Below are positions 25,445 to 34,884 of a stretch of DNA of 64,000 nt, piece by piece. Origin of the DNA: Pseudomonas izuensis (GTDB lineage Bacteria > Pseudomonadota > Gammaproteobacteria > Pseudomonadales > Pseudomonadaceae); NCBI RefSeq assembly GCF_009861505.1, contig NZ_WTFT01000002.1, forward strand, positions 124,001-188,000, written 5' to 3'. The translations under genes were made by a program, and so were the position numbers. The notes beneath the pieces were generated by a model, which was given only the letters and a program-made list of their open reading frames with translations, had not been told where the DNA came from and did not search any database. Every line of letters begins with the position of its first letter. The first letter of the stretch is position 1.

Positions 25445-26500
25445 ATGAAGTTCGCACCGACATTACTGGCTGCAGCTCTTTGCCTGGGCCTCGCCGGCCA
25501 GGTATTCGCCACGGATTTGAAACACTGGCCGGCCGATCAGGCCAAGGCGCTGGACGCGATGATCGCCGCCAACGCCAACAAGGGTAACTACGCGGTGTTC
25601 GACATGGACAACACCAGTTACCGCTACGACCTCGAAGAGTCGCTGCTGCCGTTCATGGAGAACAAGGGCCTGATCACCCGCGACAAACTCGACCCCTCCC
25701 TGAAACTGATGCCGTTCAAAGACACCGCCGACCATAAGGAAAGCCTGTTCAGCTACTACTACCGCCTCTGTGAAGTCGACGACATGGTTTGCTATCCATG
25801 GGTCGCCCAGGTGTTTTCCGGCTTTACGCTGCAAGAGCTCAAGGGCTATGTGGATGAGATGATGGCGGCCGGCAAACCGGTGCCGGCCACGTATTACGAC
25901 GGCGACGTGGTCAAGACGCTCGACGTCAACCCGCCGAAAATCTTCACCGGCCAGCAAGAGCTCTACAACAAGTTGATGGAGAACGGCATCGAGGTCTACG
26001 TGATGACCGCTGCCTCCGAAGAGCTGGTGCGCATGGTCGCGGCCGATCCGAAGTACGGCTACAACGTCAAACCGCAGAACGTGATCGGCGTGTCGATGCT
26101 GCTCAAGGACCCCAAGACCGGCGAGCTGACTACCGCGCGCAAGCAGATCACCGCCGGCAAGTATGACGAAAAGGCCAACCTCGGCCTGGAGCTGACCCCA
26201 TACCTGTGGACGCCGGCGACCTGGATGGCTGGCAAGCAGGCGGCGATCCTGACCTACATCGATGAATGGAAAAAGCCGGTGCTGGTTGGCGGCGATACCC
26301 CGAGCAGCGACGGCTACATGCTGTTCCACAGCGTCGACGTGGCCAAGGGCGGCATCCACCTGTGGGTCAACCGCAAGGACAAATATATGACCCAGATCAA
26401 CGGCATGATGGCCAAGAATGCTGCAGCCCAGGCCAAGGAAGGACTCACCGTGACTGCCGATAAGAACTGGGTGATCGTCACGCCGCAAGAGATCCAGTAA
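25445..26500 (+). CDS. pchP: Phosphorylcholine-phosphatase-like HAD protein
   Basis: A 351-residue exported HAD phosphatase. The signal peptide (MKFAPTLLAAALCLGLAGQVFA) is cut after about Ala22. Motif I is VFDMDNTSYRYDLEESLLPF with Asp53 and Asp55; motif II is VMTAASEELVRM, and the acidic motif is VGGDTPSSDGYML. The YRYDLEESLLPF extension matches P. aeruginosa PchP, which releases phosphate from phosphorylcholine in the periplasm. Choline release feeds osmoprotection and carbon use. Start at 25445 follows GGGAGAAACATCA. In PAO1 the gene lies elsewhere, so this placement is strain-group specific. Confidence 0.82.
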   Translation: MKFAPTLLAAALCLGLAGQVFATDLKHWPADQAKALDAMIAANANKGNYAVFDMDNTSYRYDLEESLLPFMENKGLITRDKLDPSLKLMPFKDTADHKESLFSYYYRLCEVDDMVCYPWVAQVFSGFTLQELKGYVDEMMAAGKPVPATYYDGDVVKTLDVNPPKIFTGQQELYNKLMENGIEVYVMTAASEELVRMVAADPKYGYNVKPQNVIGVSMLLKDPKTGELTTARKQITAGKYDEKANLGLELTPYLWTPATWMAGKQAAILTYIDEWKKPVLVGGDTPSSDGYMLFHSVDVAKGGIHLWVNRKDKYMTQINGMMAKNAAAQAKEGLTVTADKNWVIVTPQEIQ

Positions 26501-26514
26501 GGATTTTGATTCAT

Positions 26515-26616
26515 TGTAGGAGCGAGCCTGCTCGCGATGGTCGTTAACGATGACGCCGGCTGCCTGATACCCTGCAGCGTTCTCTCATCCATCGCGAGCA
26601 GGCTCGCTCCTACAGG
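26515..26616. repeat. REP pair between pchP and ilvD
   Basis: Copies 26515-26540 and 26589-26616 have GCGAGCCTGCTCGC stems and outward TGTAGGAG ends. Both copies share the GTAGGAG/CTCCTAC change. It is followed 22 bp later by an intrinsic terminator in the same convergent gap. Confidence 0.9.
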
Positions 26617-26637
26617 TGAAAGGTGACCGGTAGAAAC

Positions 26638-26668
26638 AAAAATGCCCCGCACTTGGCGGGGCATTTTT
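26638..26668. terminator. Bidirectional terminator, pchP/ilvD
   Basis: Perfect 10-bp stem AATGCCCCGC (26641-26650) and GCGGGGCATT (26656-26665) with a 5-base loop. There are A-tracts on the left and a T-tract on the right, so it can stop transcription from both convergent genes. Confidence 0.92.
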
Positions 26669-26685
26669 ATGGGGGCGGCTGACGC

Positions 26686-28527
26686 TTACAGCCCGTCAAG
26701 CATCGCCTTGTTACGCACAGCACCTTTGTCGGCACTGGTCGCCAACAGGGCGTAGGCCTTCAGGGCGGTGGTCACTTTACGTGGACGCATTTCCACCGGT
26801 TTCCAGCCTTTCTTGTCCTGCTCGACCCGGCGTGCAGCCAGTTCTTCGTCGCTGATCAACAAGTTGATCGAGCGGTTCGGAATGTCGATCAGCACTTTGT
26901 CACCGTCCTGCACCAGACCGATCGCGCCACCGGCAGCCGCTTCAGGCGAAGCGTGGCCGATGGACAGACCGGAAGTACCACCGGAGAAGCGGCCGTCGGT
27001 GAGCAGGGCGCAGGCTTTGCCCAGGCCTTTGGATTTCAGGTAGGACGTCGGGTACAGCATTTCCTGCATGCCCGGGCCGCCTTTCGGGCCTTCGTAGCGA
27101 ATGATGACGATGTCGCCTTCCTTCACTTCGTCGGCGAGGATGCCGCGCACGGCGCTGTCCTGGCTTTCGAAGATCTTGGCGTTGCCTTCGAACACGTGGA
27201 TCGACTCATCGACGCCGGCGGTTTTCACCACGCAACCGTCGAGGGCGATGTTGCCGTACAGCACAGCCAGGCCGCCTTCTTGCGAGTAGGCGTGCTCGAC
27301 ACTGCGGATGCAGCCGTTTTCACGGTCGTCGTCCAGGGTTTCCCAACGGGTCGACTGGCTGAACGCGGTTTGCGTCGGGATGCCCGCAGGACCTGCCTTG
27401 AAGAAGTGATGCACGGCTTCGTCGTTGGTCTGGGTAATGTCCCACTTGGCGATGGCTTCTTCCATGCTGCGGCTGTGCACGGTCGGCAACTGGGTGTGCA
27501 GCAGGCCGCCACGGGCCAGCGAGCCGAGGATGCTGAAGATCCCGCCGGCACGGTGCACGTCTTCCATGTGGTACTTCTGGATGTTCGGCGCGACCTTGCA
27601 CAGTTGTGGCACGTTGCGCGAAAGACGGTCGATGTCGCGCAGGTCGAAATCGATCTCGGCTTCCTGGGCAGCCGCCAGCAAATGCAGGATGGTGTTGGTG
27701 GAACCGCCCATGGCGATGTCCAGGGTCATGGCGTTTTCGAACGCCTGGAAGTTGGCGATGTTGCGCGGCAACACCGACTGATCGTTCTCGCCGTAGTAAC
27801 GCTTGCACAGCTCGACGATGGTGCGGCCAGCCTGCAGGAACAACTGCTCGCGGTCGCTGTGGGTGGCCAGGGTCGAACCGTTGCCCGGCAAGGCCAGGCC
27901 CAGGGCTTCAACCAGGCAGTTCATCGAGTTGGCGGTGAACATGCCGGAGCACGAACCGCAAGTCGGGCAGGCGCTGCGCTCGTACTCGGCAACCTTCTCG
28001 TCAGAAGCGCTGGAGTCGGCGGCGATCACCATGGCGTCAACCAGGTCGAGACCGTGGCTGGCCAGTTTGGTCTTGCCGGCTTCCATCGGGCCGCCGGACA
28101 CGAAGATCACCGGGATGTTCAGGCGCAGGGACGCCATCAGCATGCCGGGGGTGATCTTGTCGCAGTTGGAGATGCAGACGATGGCGTCGGCGCAGTGGGC
28201 GTTGACCATGTACTCGACGGAGTCGGCGATGATCTCGCGGCTCGGCAGCGAATACAGCATGCCATCGTGGCCCATGGCGATGCCGTCATCGACAGCGATG
28301 GTGTTGAATTCTTTTGCCACACCACCCGCGCGTTCGATTTCGCGGGCGACCAGTTGGCCCAGGTCCTTGAGGTGGACGTGGCCCGGTACGAACTGGGTGA
28401 AGGAGTTGGCAATGGCGATGATCGGCTTTTTGAAGTCGTCATCTTTCATCCCCGTGGCGCGCCACAGTGCGCGGGCGCCGGCCATGTTGCGGCCATGGGT
28501 GGATGTTTTCGAGCGGTAATCAGGCAT
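26686..28527 (-). CDS. ilvD: Dihydroxy-acid dehydratase
   Basis: Iron-sulfur enzyme of branched-chain amino acid synthesis, dehydrating 2,3-dihydroxy-3-methyl acids to the 2-keto acids; it acts after the IlvA branch. The product is 613 residues, the usual length. Cluster and active-site signatures [15 protein letters not shown] and [20 protein letters not shown] are intact, as is [20 protein letters not shown] near the C-terminus. A terminator is shared with pchP. The upstream 258 bp to the MFS gene show no recognisable attenuator or leader peptide with repeated Ile/Val/Leu codons. Confidence 0.97.
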   Translation of the reverse strand: MPDYRSKTSTHGRNMAGARALWRATGMKDDDFKKPIIAIANSFTQFVPGHVHLKDLGQLVAREIERAGGVAKEFNTIAVDDGIAMGHDGMLYSLPSREIIADSVEYMVNAHCADAIVCISNCDKITPGMLMASLRLNIPVIFVSGGPMEAGKTKLASHGLDLVDAMVIAADSSASDEKVAEYERSACPTCGSCSGMFTANSMNCLVEALGLALPGNGSTLATHSDREQLFLQAGRTIVELCKRYYGENDQSVLPRNIANFQAFENAMTLDIAMGGSTNTILHLLAAAQEAEIDFDLRDIDRLSRNVPQLCKVAPNIQKYHMEDVHRAGGIFSILGSLARGGLLHTQLPTVHSRSMEEAIAKWDITQTNDEAVHHFFKAGPAGIPTQTAFSQSTRWETLDDDRENGCIRSVEHAYSQEGGLAVLYGNIALDGCVVKTAGVDESIHVFEGNAKIFESQDSAVRGILADEVKEGDIVIIRYEGPKGGPGMQEMLYPTSYLKSKGLGKACALLTDGRFSGGTSGLSIGHASPEAAAGGAIGLVQDGDKVLIDIPNRSINLLISDEELAARRVEQDKKGWKPVEMRPRKVTTALKAYALLATSADKGAVRNKAMLDGL

Positions 28528-28785
28528 GAAGCACTCCGGGCGGCTAATCAGGTATCAAAAGGGAAGTGAGCTTCTATTGACGTCTGGAGTACTCGGAAAT
28601 GGCCGTGTGTCCATAGGTTGCCGATAACTTTGCGGGATCGCCGCGCGCTTCAGCTTGAGCTCATAAACCCGCCGGGGATGACTGGCGATGAATGTTCGCG
28701 ATTCTACACGGCTGGTGGCTGGAGGGAATGCCGGGAAGCATTGATCCGGTGTTGACGAAGCGTGCGGGATGACGACTGGTTGCCG

Positions 28786-29997
28786 TTACTGGCTGTCCGG
28801 GCGGAGGACCGTACTTTTACTTCGGCTGTTGATGCGATAGCTCAGGGCTAGCGCCAGCACGCTCAGGGCGATAAAGCTGTAGCCGAGCGTATCGTGCACG
28901 GACGCGTGGCTCAAACTGACAAGCGCGCTGATCAACCCGCCGCAAATGAAGACCAGTGTGCTGCCGGCCGATGAAGAGGTCCCGGCGTTGTTCGGAAAAA
29001 AACTCATGGCTCTGGAGGTGGCGGCTGGGCGCGCGATGGTGGTGCCTGCTGTACAGATAATCATCGGAATCAGCACGGTCGAGGGTGACAGGGCAAACCG
29101 GCCCGAGATGTAGAGCATGCTCAAACCCGACAGCAGGATGAGGCTCAACCCGATAATGATCTGATAGTCACTGCCGATACGGCGGCTCAACAGGGTCGCG
29201 ATGGCTCCCCCGACCAGATAGGCCACTCCGTAGATCAGCAGGGTCAGCGAGAAATCATGGGCCGAGAGCTGAAGGCGCTCCATGAAAATCAGCGGTGAAA
29301 TAACAATGAATGAAAAATGGCAGGCGAAGGCAAAGGCCGATATCAGCCAGTAACTCACAAACTCGAAGTGGCTGTAGACCCGTCGATAAGACTGAATGAA
29401 GTTGGGTTGACCACCCATTGCACCGCCATGGTTTTTTTCAAGACTGAAACAGGCACAAAGGAACACCCCGGCGGCAAGTGCAGCAAACACCATGAAACTG
29501 CCCGGCCAATCCAGTAGCTCTTGCAAAACGGCACCGGCTAATGGCGAGACGGAAATGAAAATCCCGGTGGACGTCACCATGAGGATCCTCAGGCGATCAC
29601 GCTCCACACCTTCGAACAGATCCTGAACCAGCGCCTGCGCGAGGATGAAACAGCCGCAGCCGAGGGCCTGGACCACACGGAACGTCAGGAACCAGGCGTA
29701 CTCGCTCGACAGGACGCAACCCGCGGCCCCGACGATTGAAACCGCCAACCCCGCCAACAACAGGCGTTTGCGTCCCATCGCATCCGATAGAGGCCCTATA
29801 AACAGTTGTGACAACGAGATCCCGACGGCGAACAGGCTGATGGATAGCGCGATGTCTTCGGGCGTGGTCCGAAAGTGTCGGGCCAATGCAGGGAAAGAGG
29901 GGAGCAGCACGTCGAGACAGAAAACACCAAGCATCGTCATGGTCATCAACAAGGCAACGGCGGGTGCTTTTTTCTTGGGGTTTACGTTGTGCATCAT
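28786..29997 (-). CDS. MFS drug-resistance transporter, Bcr/CflA type
   Basis: A 403-residue, twelve-helix inner-membrane exporter. The N-terminal half has DVLLPSFPALARHF, typical of the Bcr/CflA branch (Asp in helix 1 and a Pro-rich turn), and the MFS loop GPLSDAMGRKRLLLAG. The role is likely efflux of a small drug or metabolite, but the substrate is unknown. It sits alone between ilvD and rlmI. It seems to be an accessory gene, since I do not recall it at this locus in PAO1. Start at 29997 or the ATG three bases later; the two cannot be told apart. Confidence 0.82.
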   Translation of the reverse strand: MMHNVNPKKKAPAVALLMTMTMLGVFCLDVLLPSFPALARHFRTTPEDIALSISLFAVGISLSQLFIGPLSDAMGRKRLLLAGLAVSIVGAAGCVLSSEYAWFLTFRVVQALGCGCFILAQALVQDLFEGVERDRLRILMVTSTGIFISVSPLAGAVLQELLDWPGSFMVFAALAAGVFLCACFSLEKNHGGAMGGQPNFIQSYRRVYSHFEFVSYWLISAFAFACHFSFIVISPLIFMERLQLSAHDFSLTLLIYGVAYLVGGAIATLLSRRIGSDYQIIIGLSLILLSGLSMLYISGRFALSPSTVLIPMIICTAGTTIARPAATSRAMSFFPNNAGTSSSAGSTLVFICGGLISALVSLSHASVHDTLGYSFIALSVLALALSYRINSRSKSTVLRPDSQ

Positions 29998-30126
29998 CGG
30001 TCAGGCAGCTCGATCCGTGAGGGGTGATCGAGAGTCGATTCGACGGCAGGCAAAGTCAATGCGGGAGAGGTAGGAACGATCCTGATCAAATGTCGGACCG
30101 TTCTTGTCCGTGCTGATCAGCGCAAT

Positions 30127-30164
30127 CCGCGCCCATAGCGGAATGCATTCCACGATGGGCGCGG
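30127..30164. other. Nested palindrome after rlmI
   Basis: Outer arms CCGCGCCCAT (30127-30136) and ATGGGCGCGG (30155-30164) are perfect 10-bp inverted repeats. Inside, GGAATGCATTCC (30140-30151) is a perfect 12-bp palindrome. The element starts 9 bp beyond the rlmI stop and lies upstream of the MFS gene. There is no T-tract, so it may be an operator or an RNA end structure. It is unrelated to the REP repeats. Confidence 0.7.
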
Positions 30165-30172
30165 TGTTCGGC

Positions 30173-31369
30173 TTAGCTGTTTGGCAACAACCGGCAAGTA
30201 ATGCTCTTGATGTAGCGGGTTTCAGGGATGGCCGGATGCACCGGATGATCCGGACCCTGGCCGCCACGTTCCAGCATCTGGATATTGCGATCCAGGTGAC
30301 GGGCGCTGGTCAGCAGGATGTTTTGCAGGTCGTCTTCCGGCAGGTGCATCGAGCAGGATGCGCTGAACAGGATGCCATCCTTGGTGAGCAGGCGCATGGC
30401 TTGCTCGTTCAGGCGGCGGTAGGCGCCTTCGCCGTTTTTCATGTCTTTCTTGCGTTTGATGAACGCCGGAGGGTCGGCCACGATCACGTCGAAACGTTCC
30501 TCGCTGGCTTTCAGCTCTTTCAGGGCTTCGAACACGTCGCCTTCGATGCAGGTCATCTTCTCGGCAAAACCGTTCAGCGCAGCATTGCGCTCGACGCCGT
30601 CGAGGGCGAAGGCCGAAGCATCGACGCAGAACACTTCGCTGGCACCGAATGCCGCCGCTTGCACGCCCCAGCCGCCGATGTAGCTGTACAGGTCCAGTAC
30701 GCGCTTGCCCTTGGCATACGGTGCCAGGCGAGCACGGTTCATGCGGTGGTCGTAGAACCAGCCGGTTTTCTGGCCCTGGATGACCGGTGCTTCGAATTTC
30801 ACGCCGTTCTCTTCCAGCGCCACCCACTCCGGCACCAGGCCGAACACGGTTTCGACGTAGCGGTTGAGGCCTTCGGCATCACGGGCCGCGGAGTCGTTCT
30901 TGAACAGAATGCCGCTTGGCTTGAGCACTTGGGTCAGCGCCGCGATCACGTCATCCTTGTGGGCTTCCATGGTCGCCGAGGCAATCTGCACCACCAGGAT
31001 GTCGCCAAAACGGTCGACCACCAGGCCTGGCAACAGGTCGGAATCGCCGTAGACCAGGCGGTAGAACGGCTTGTCGAACAGGCGATCGCGCAGCGACAGG
31101 GCCACGTTCAGGCGATGCACCAGCAGTGATTTGTCCAGCGGCAGCTTGATGTCACGCGACAGCAGGCGGGCGCAGATCAGGTTGTTCGGGCTCATGGCGA
31201 CAATGCCCAACGGCTTGCCGCCGGCGGCTTCGAGGATCGCCTGATCGCCGGCCTTGAAACCGTGCAAAGGGGTCGCCGCTACATCGATTTCGTTGCTATA
31301 GACCCACAAATGACCGTTGCGCAGACGGCGGTCGGCGTTGGCTTTGAGGCGCAGGCTAGGCAGGGACAT
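30173..31369 (-). CDS. rlmI: 23S rRNA m5C1962 methyltransferase
   Basis: SAM-dependent methylase of the RlmI family, 398 residues when started at 31369 (MSLPSLRLKANADRRLRNGH); the frame is open 23 codons further up but that stretch is not conserved. An N-terminal PUA-type RNA-binding domain (about 1-75; GHLWVYSNEI) precedes a linker domain and the Rossmann methylase with LDLYSYIGGWGVQAAAFG for SAM and VADPPAFIKRKKD as the catalytic loop. A Cys follows in ILFSASCSMHL. It is transcribed away from the HDOD gene. A nested palindrome lies just beyond its stop. Confidence 0.93.
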   Translation of the reverse strand: MSLPSLRLKANADRRLRNGHLWVYSNEIDVAATPLHGFKAGDQAILEAAGGKPLGIVAMSPNNLICARLLSRDIKLPLDKSLLVHRLNVALSLRDRLFDKPFYRLVYGDSDLLPGLVVDRFGDILVVQIASATMEAHKDDVIAALTQVLKPSGILFKNDSAARDAEGLNRYVETVFGLVPEWVALEENGVKFEAPVIQGQKTGWFYDHRMNRARLAPYAKGKRVLDLYSYIGGWGVQAAAFGASEVFCVDASAFALDGVERNAALNGFAEKMTCIEGDVFEALKELKASEERFDVIVADPPAFIKRKKDMKNGEGAYRRLNEQAMRLLTKDGILFSASCSMHLPEDDLQNILLTSARHLDRNIQMLERGGQGPDHPVHPAIPETRYIKSITCRLLPNS

Positions 31370-31545
31370 GACGTCGCTCCGGAAAAAAGAGCGGGAGTAT
31401 AGCCTGTTGCGCAAGGCCACGGCGCGGCGGATGGACATGCGGTGAGTCAGGCCAGGGATCTGGAAACTTCAGCCGATGGACCCTTCAAGGTGTCGGATCC
31501 AACTTTTAGAAGCTAGAATCTGCGCTTGGCCCAGAGTGTGTACCT

Positions 31546-32409
31546 ATGTCCCAAGAGTTGACTCCCGAACAGATCCAGCAATCCCTGCAAGGCATCAGTG
31601 TGCCGGCCCAACCGCAGATCATGGTGGATCTGCAGATGGAGCAGTACATGCCCGACCCGGATCTGGATGTGATCGCGAAGCTGATTTCCCAGGACCCTGG
31701 CCTCTCCGGTTCCTTGCTGAAAATCGTCAACTCGCCGTATTACGGTTTGACCAACAAGATCGCCTCGATCCAGCGCGCGGTGAATCTGCTGGGCAGCCGC
31801 TCGATCATCAACCTGATCAACGCACAGTCGATCAAGGGCGAGATGAACGACGAAACCATCGTCACCCTGAACCGCTTCTGGGACACCGCGCAGGATGTGG
31901 CAATGACCTGCCTGACCCTGGCCCAGCGCATCGGTACCCAAGCCGGTGACGAAGCGTACGCCCTGGGTCTGTTCCATGATTGTGGCGTGCCGCTGATGCT
32001 CCAGCGTTTCCCCGACTACATGGCGGTGCTGGAACAGGCCTACGCCAACGCCGGTCCCGATTGCCGGGTGGTGGACACTGAAAACCAGGCCTTCAACACC
32101 AATCACGCGGTGGTCGGTTATTACACGGCCAAGTCCTGGCGCCTGCCGGACCATGTCACGGCCGCGATCGCCAATCACCACAATGCCCTGGCGATCTTCA
32201 GCGATGAGTCTTCGAACAACAGTTCGCTGAAGAATCTGTTGGCGATCCTGAAGATGGCCGAGCACATTTGTGCGTCCTACCGGGTGCTGGGCAACCAGAC
32301 CGAAGACCATGAATGGAATAGCATCGCGCATCTGGTGCTCGATTACGTCGGCCTCTCGGACTACGATTTCGAAACCCTCAAGCAAACGATTCGCGACCTC
32401 CATGCCTGA
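31546..32409 (+). CDS. HDOD-domain protein
   Basis: A 287-residue cytoplasmic protein of the HDOD group, a catalytically silent cousin of HD phosphohydrolases. The domain occupies most of the chain (about 20-220), with [19 protein letters not shown] and [14 protein letters not shown] as hallmark segments. A partial H...HD trace is seen in [12 protein letters not shown] and NHHNALAIF. Such proteins act in signalling and stress control, but the partner here is unknown. Its stop overlaps the mutM start by 8 bp, so the two are translationally coupled. That pairing with mutM may be only positional. Confidence 0.85.
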   Translation: MSQELTPEQIQQSLQGISVPAQPQIMVDLQMEQYMPDPDLDVIAKLISQDPGLSGSLLKIVNSPYYGLTNKIASIQRAVNLLGSRSIINLINAQSIKGEMNDETIVTLNRFWDTAQDVAMTCLTLAQRIGTQAGDEAYALGLFHDCGVPLMLQRFPDYMAVLEQAYANAGPDCRVVDTENQAFNTNHAVVGYYTAKSWRLPDHVTAAIANHHNALAIFSDESSNNSSLKNLLAILKMAEHICASYRVLGNQTEDHEWNSIAHLVLDYVGLSDYDFETLKQTIRDLHA

Positions 32410-33214
32410 ACTGCCAGAAGTCGAAACCACCCGTCGCGGCATTGCCCCGCACCTGGAGGGCCAGCGCGTCAGCCGGGTGATCGTGCGTGAGCGTCGCTTG
32501 CGCTGGCCGATTCCCGAGGACCTCGATGTGCGCCTGTCCGGCCAGCGCATCGTGCTGGTGGAACGGCGTGCCAAGTACCTGCTGATCAACGCTGAAGTCG
32601 GCACCTTGATCAGCCATTTGGGCATGTCGGGGAATTTGCGTCTGGTGGAAGCCGGCCTGCCGGCCGCCAAGCATGAACATGTGGATATCGAACTGGAGTC
32701 GGGCCTGGCCTTGCGCTATACCGACCCGCGCCGGTTTGGCGCGATGCTCTGGAGCCTCGATCCGCTCAACCATGAATTGTTGATTCGCCTGGGGCCGGAA
32801 CCGCTGACCGACCTGTTCGACGGCGACCGTCTGTTCCAGCTGTCCCGCGGGCGTTCGATGGCGGTCAAGCCGTTCATCATGGACAACGCAGTGGTGGTCG
32901 GTGTCGGCAACATCTACGCGACCGAAGCGTTGTTCGCCGCCGGGATCGACCCGCGCCGCGAGGCCAAAAGCATTTCCCGTGCTCGGTACCTGAAGCTGGC
33001 GATCGAGATCAAACGCATCCTGGCCGCCGCCATCGAGCGCGGTGGTACCACGCTGCGCGATTTTATTGGGGGTGATGGCCAGCCGGGCTACTTCCAGCAG
33101 GAGCTGTTCGTGTACGGCCGAGGCGCCGAGCATTGCAAGGTCTGCGGTACGCAATTGCGGGAAGTGAAACTCGGGCAACGCGCCAGTGTCTTTTGCCCGC
33201 GCTGCCAGCGCTGA
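32402..33214 (+). CDS. mutM: Formamidopyrimidine-DNA glycosylase
   Basis: Base-excision glycosylase/AP lyase that removes 8-oxoguanine. The ATG at 32402 places [13 protein letters not shown] at the N-terminus, with Pro as the catalytic residue after Met removal and Glu as its partner. It has 270 residues. The C-terminal zinc finger has CKVCG then CPRCQ, a C-X2-C-X16-C-X2-C arrangement, and the helix-two-turn-helix with [14 protein letters not shown] is present. The frame extends upstream to 32270 without support. It overlaps the HDOD gene. Confidence 0.97.
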   Translation: MPELPEVETTRRGIAPHLEGQRVSRVIVRERRLRWPIPEDLDVRLSGQRIVLVERRAKYLLINAEVGTLISHLGMSGNLRLVEAGLPAAKHEHVDIELESGLALRYTDPRRFGAMLWSLDPLNHELLIRLGPEPLTDLFDGDRLFQLSRGRSMAVKPFIMDNAVVVGVGNIYATEALFAAGIDPRREAKSISRARYLKLAIEIKRILAAAIERGGTTLRDFIGGDGQPGYFQQELFVYGRGAEHCKVCGTQLREVKLGQRASVFCPRCQR

Positions 33215-33222
33215 AACGCCAG

Positions 33223-33333
33223 ACCTGTAGGAGCCGGCTTGCTGGCGAAGGCGGCGTGTCAGGCGACATCGATGCTGTATGTGCCGACCTCTTCGCTGGC
33301 AAGTCGGGTCCCCGCATCGCAGCTCCTACAGGG
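33223..33333. repeat. REP pair with a long right copy
   Basis: Left copy 33223-33251 is a standard GCCGGCTTGCTGGC hairpin. Right copy 33291-33333 has an extra GTCGGGTCCCCGC-like insertion, close to that at 7966 and 19531. Outward CTGTAGGAG ends; between the codirectional mutM and small-protein genes. Confidence 0.85.
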
Positions 33334-33391
33334 TTGTGTTGTGTCGACGGTCTATAGTCAGTGCGTGACTGTCTAGCCGAAGGACCGTGCC

Positions 33392-33712
33392 ATGAATCCG
33401 TTTCGAACCCTTGTCGTCGCGCTGTTGCTGGGCATCTGCGCTTCAGCCGCTGCCAGCAGCGGCAGCGGCGATCCGCGCTATGCCATCCAGAATCCACCTG
33501 CTTACGCGATGATTGGCGATCTGCTGATTGCCCGGCCTCTGCTGGTCGTGGCGACGGTGATTGGTGCGGGCGTCTTTGTGGTGTCGCTGCCCTTTACTGC
33601 ATTGGGCGGCGGTGTGGGCGATGCGGGGCAGGCCTTGGTGGTCGACCCGGCGAAAGCGGCGTTCGTGCGGTGTTTGGGGTGTATTGGGGAGGGGTTTGAG
33701 CAGCGGGAGTAA
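33392..33712 (+). CDS. Small exported protein, multidrug-transporter-like name
   Basis: A 106-residue protein with a signal peptide (about 1-22, [15 protein letters not shown]) and one further hydrophobic helix (about 47-70, [22 protein letters not shown]). A Gly-rich stretch follows, and two Cys lie near the end (RCLGCIGEG). Pseudomonas homologues are sometimes labelled multidrug transporter, but the size and single helix make that implausible, and no function is known. It is short and lone, flanked by REP pairs on both sides. Confidence 0.7.
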   Translation: MNPFRTLVVALLLGICASAAASSGSGDPRYAIQNPPAYAMIGDLLIARPLLVVATVIGAGVFVVSLPFTALGGGVGDAGQALVVDPAKAAFVRCLGCIGEGFEQRE

Positions 33713-33744
33713 AGTCAGTTACATCTTCGGTGTGGCTGATGACG

Positions 33745-33825
33745 CCTTCGCGAGCAAGCCCGCTCCCACAGGGGACTTGTGAGCGACACAGATCCAATGT
33801 GGGAGCGGGCTTGCTCGCGAAGAGG
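33745..33825. repeat. REP pair before the ferredoxin gene
   Basis: Copies 33745-33774 and 33797-33825 have GCGAGCAAGCCCGC stems and inward CTCCCACAG ends. CTTCGCG replaces ATCGCG in both copies. It lies in a convergent gap. Confidence 0.88.
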
Positions 33826-33854
33826 CCCTCAAGAGCACTACAAAAATATCTGAC

Positions 33855-34145
<291 letters not shown>

Positions 34146-34200
34146 TCAATGCGCATAATTGTGCCGCATTGGCGCCTGTACTGCACGCGACTACGACGGA

Positions 34201-34282
34201 TTGTAGGAGCCGGCTTGCCGGCGAAAGCGGCGTAACAGTTACACCGCGTTGTATTGATCGCCAGTAAGCCGGCTCCTACAGA
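34201..34282. repeat. REP pair between fdx and coaD
   Basis: Copies 34201-34230 and 34256-34282 have GCCGGCTTGCCGGC stems and outward TGTAGGAG ends. The right copy is slightly eroded (GCCAGTAAGCCGGC). Both flanking genes are on the minus strand. Confidence 0.85.
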
Positions 34283-34289
34283 TCGAGAT

Positions 34290-34856
<567 letters not shown>

Positions 34857-34884
34857 CTATAGACGATAGGAATATTCGTCATTT

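Noticed and set aside
26953..28569. 538-codon plus-strand open frame
   Set aside because: It is a mirror of ilvD, whose protein is unmistakable on the other strand; high GC creates long shadow frames.
30001..30267. 88-codon minus-strand frame between the MFS gene and rlmI
   Set aside because: It overlaps the rlmI end and the nested palindrome, with no ribosome site and no recognisable domain.
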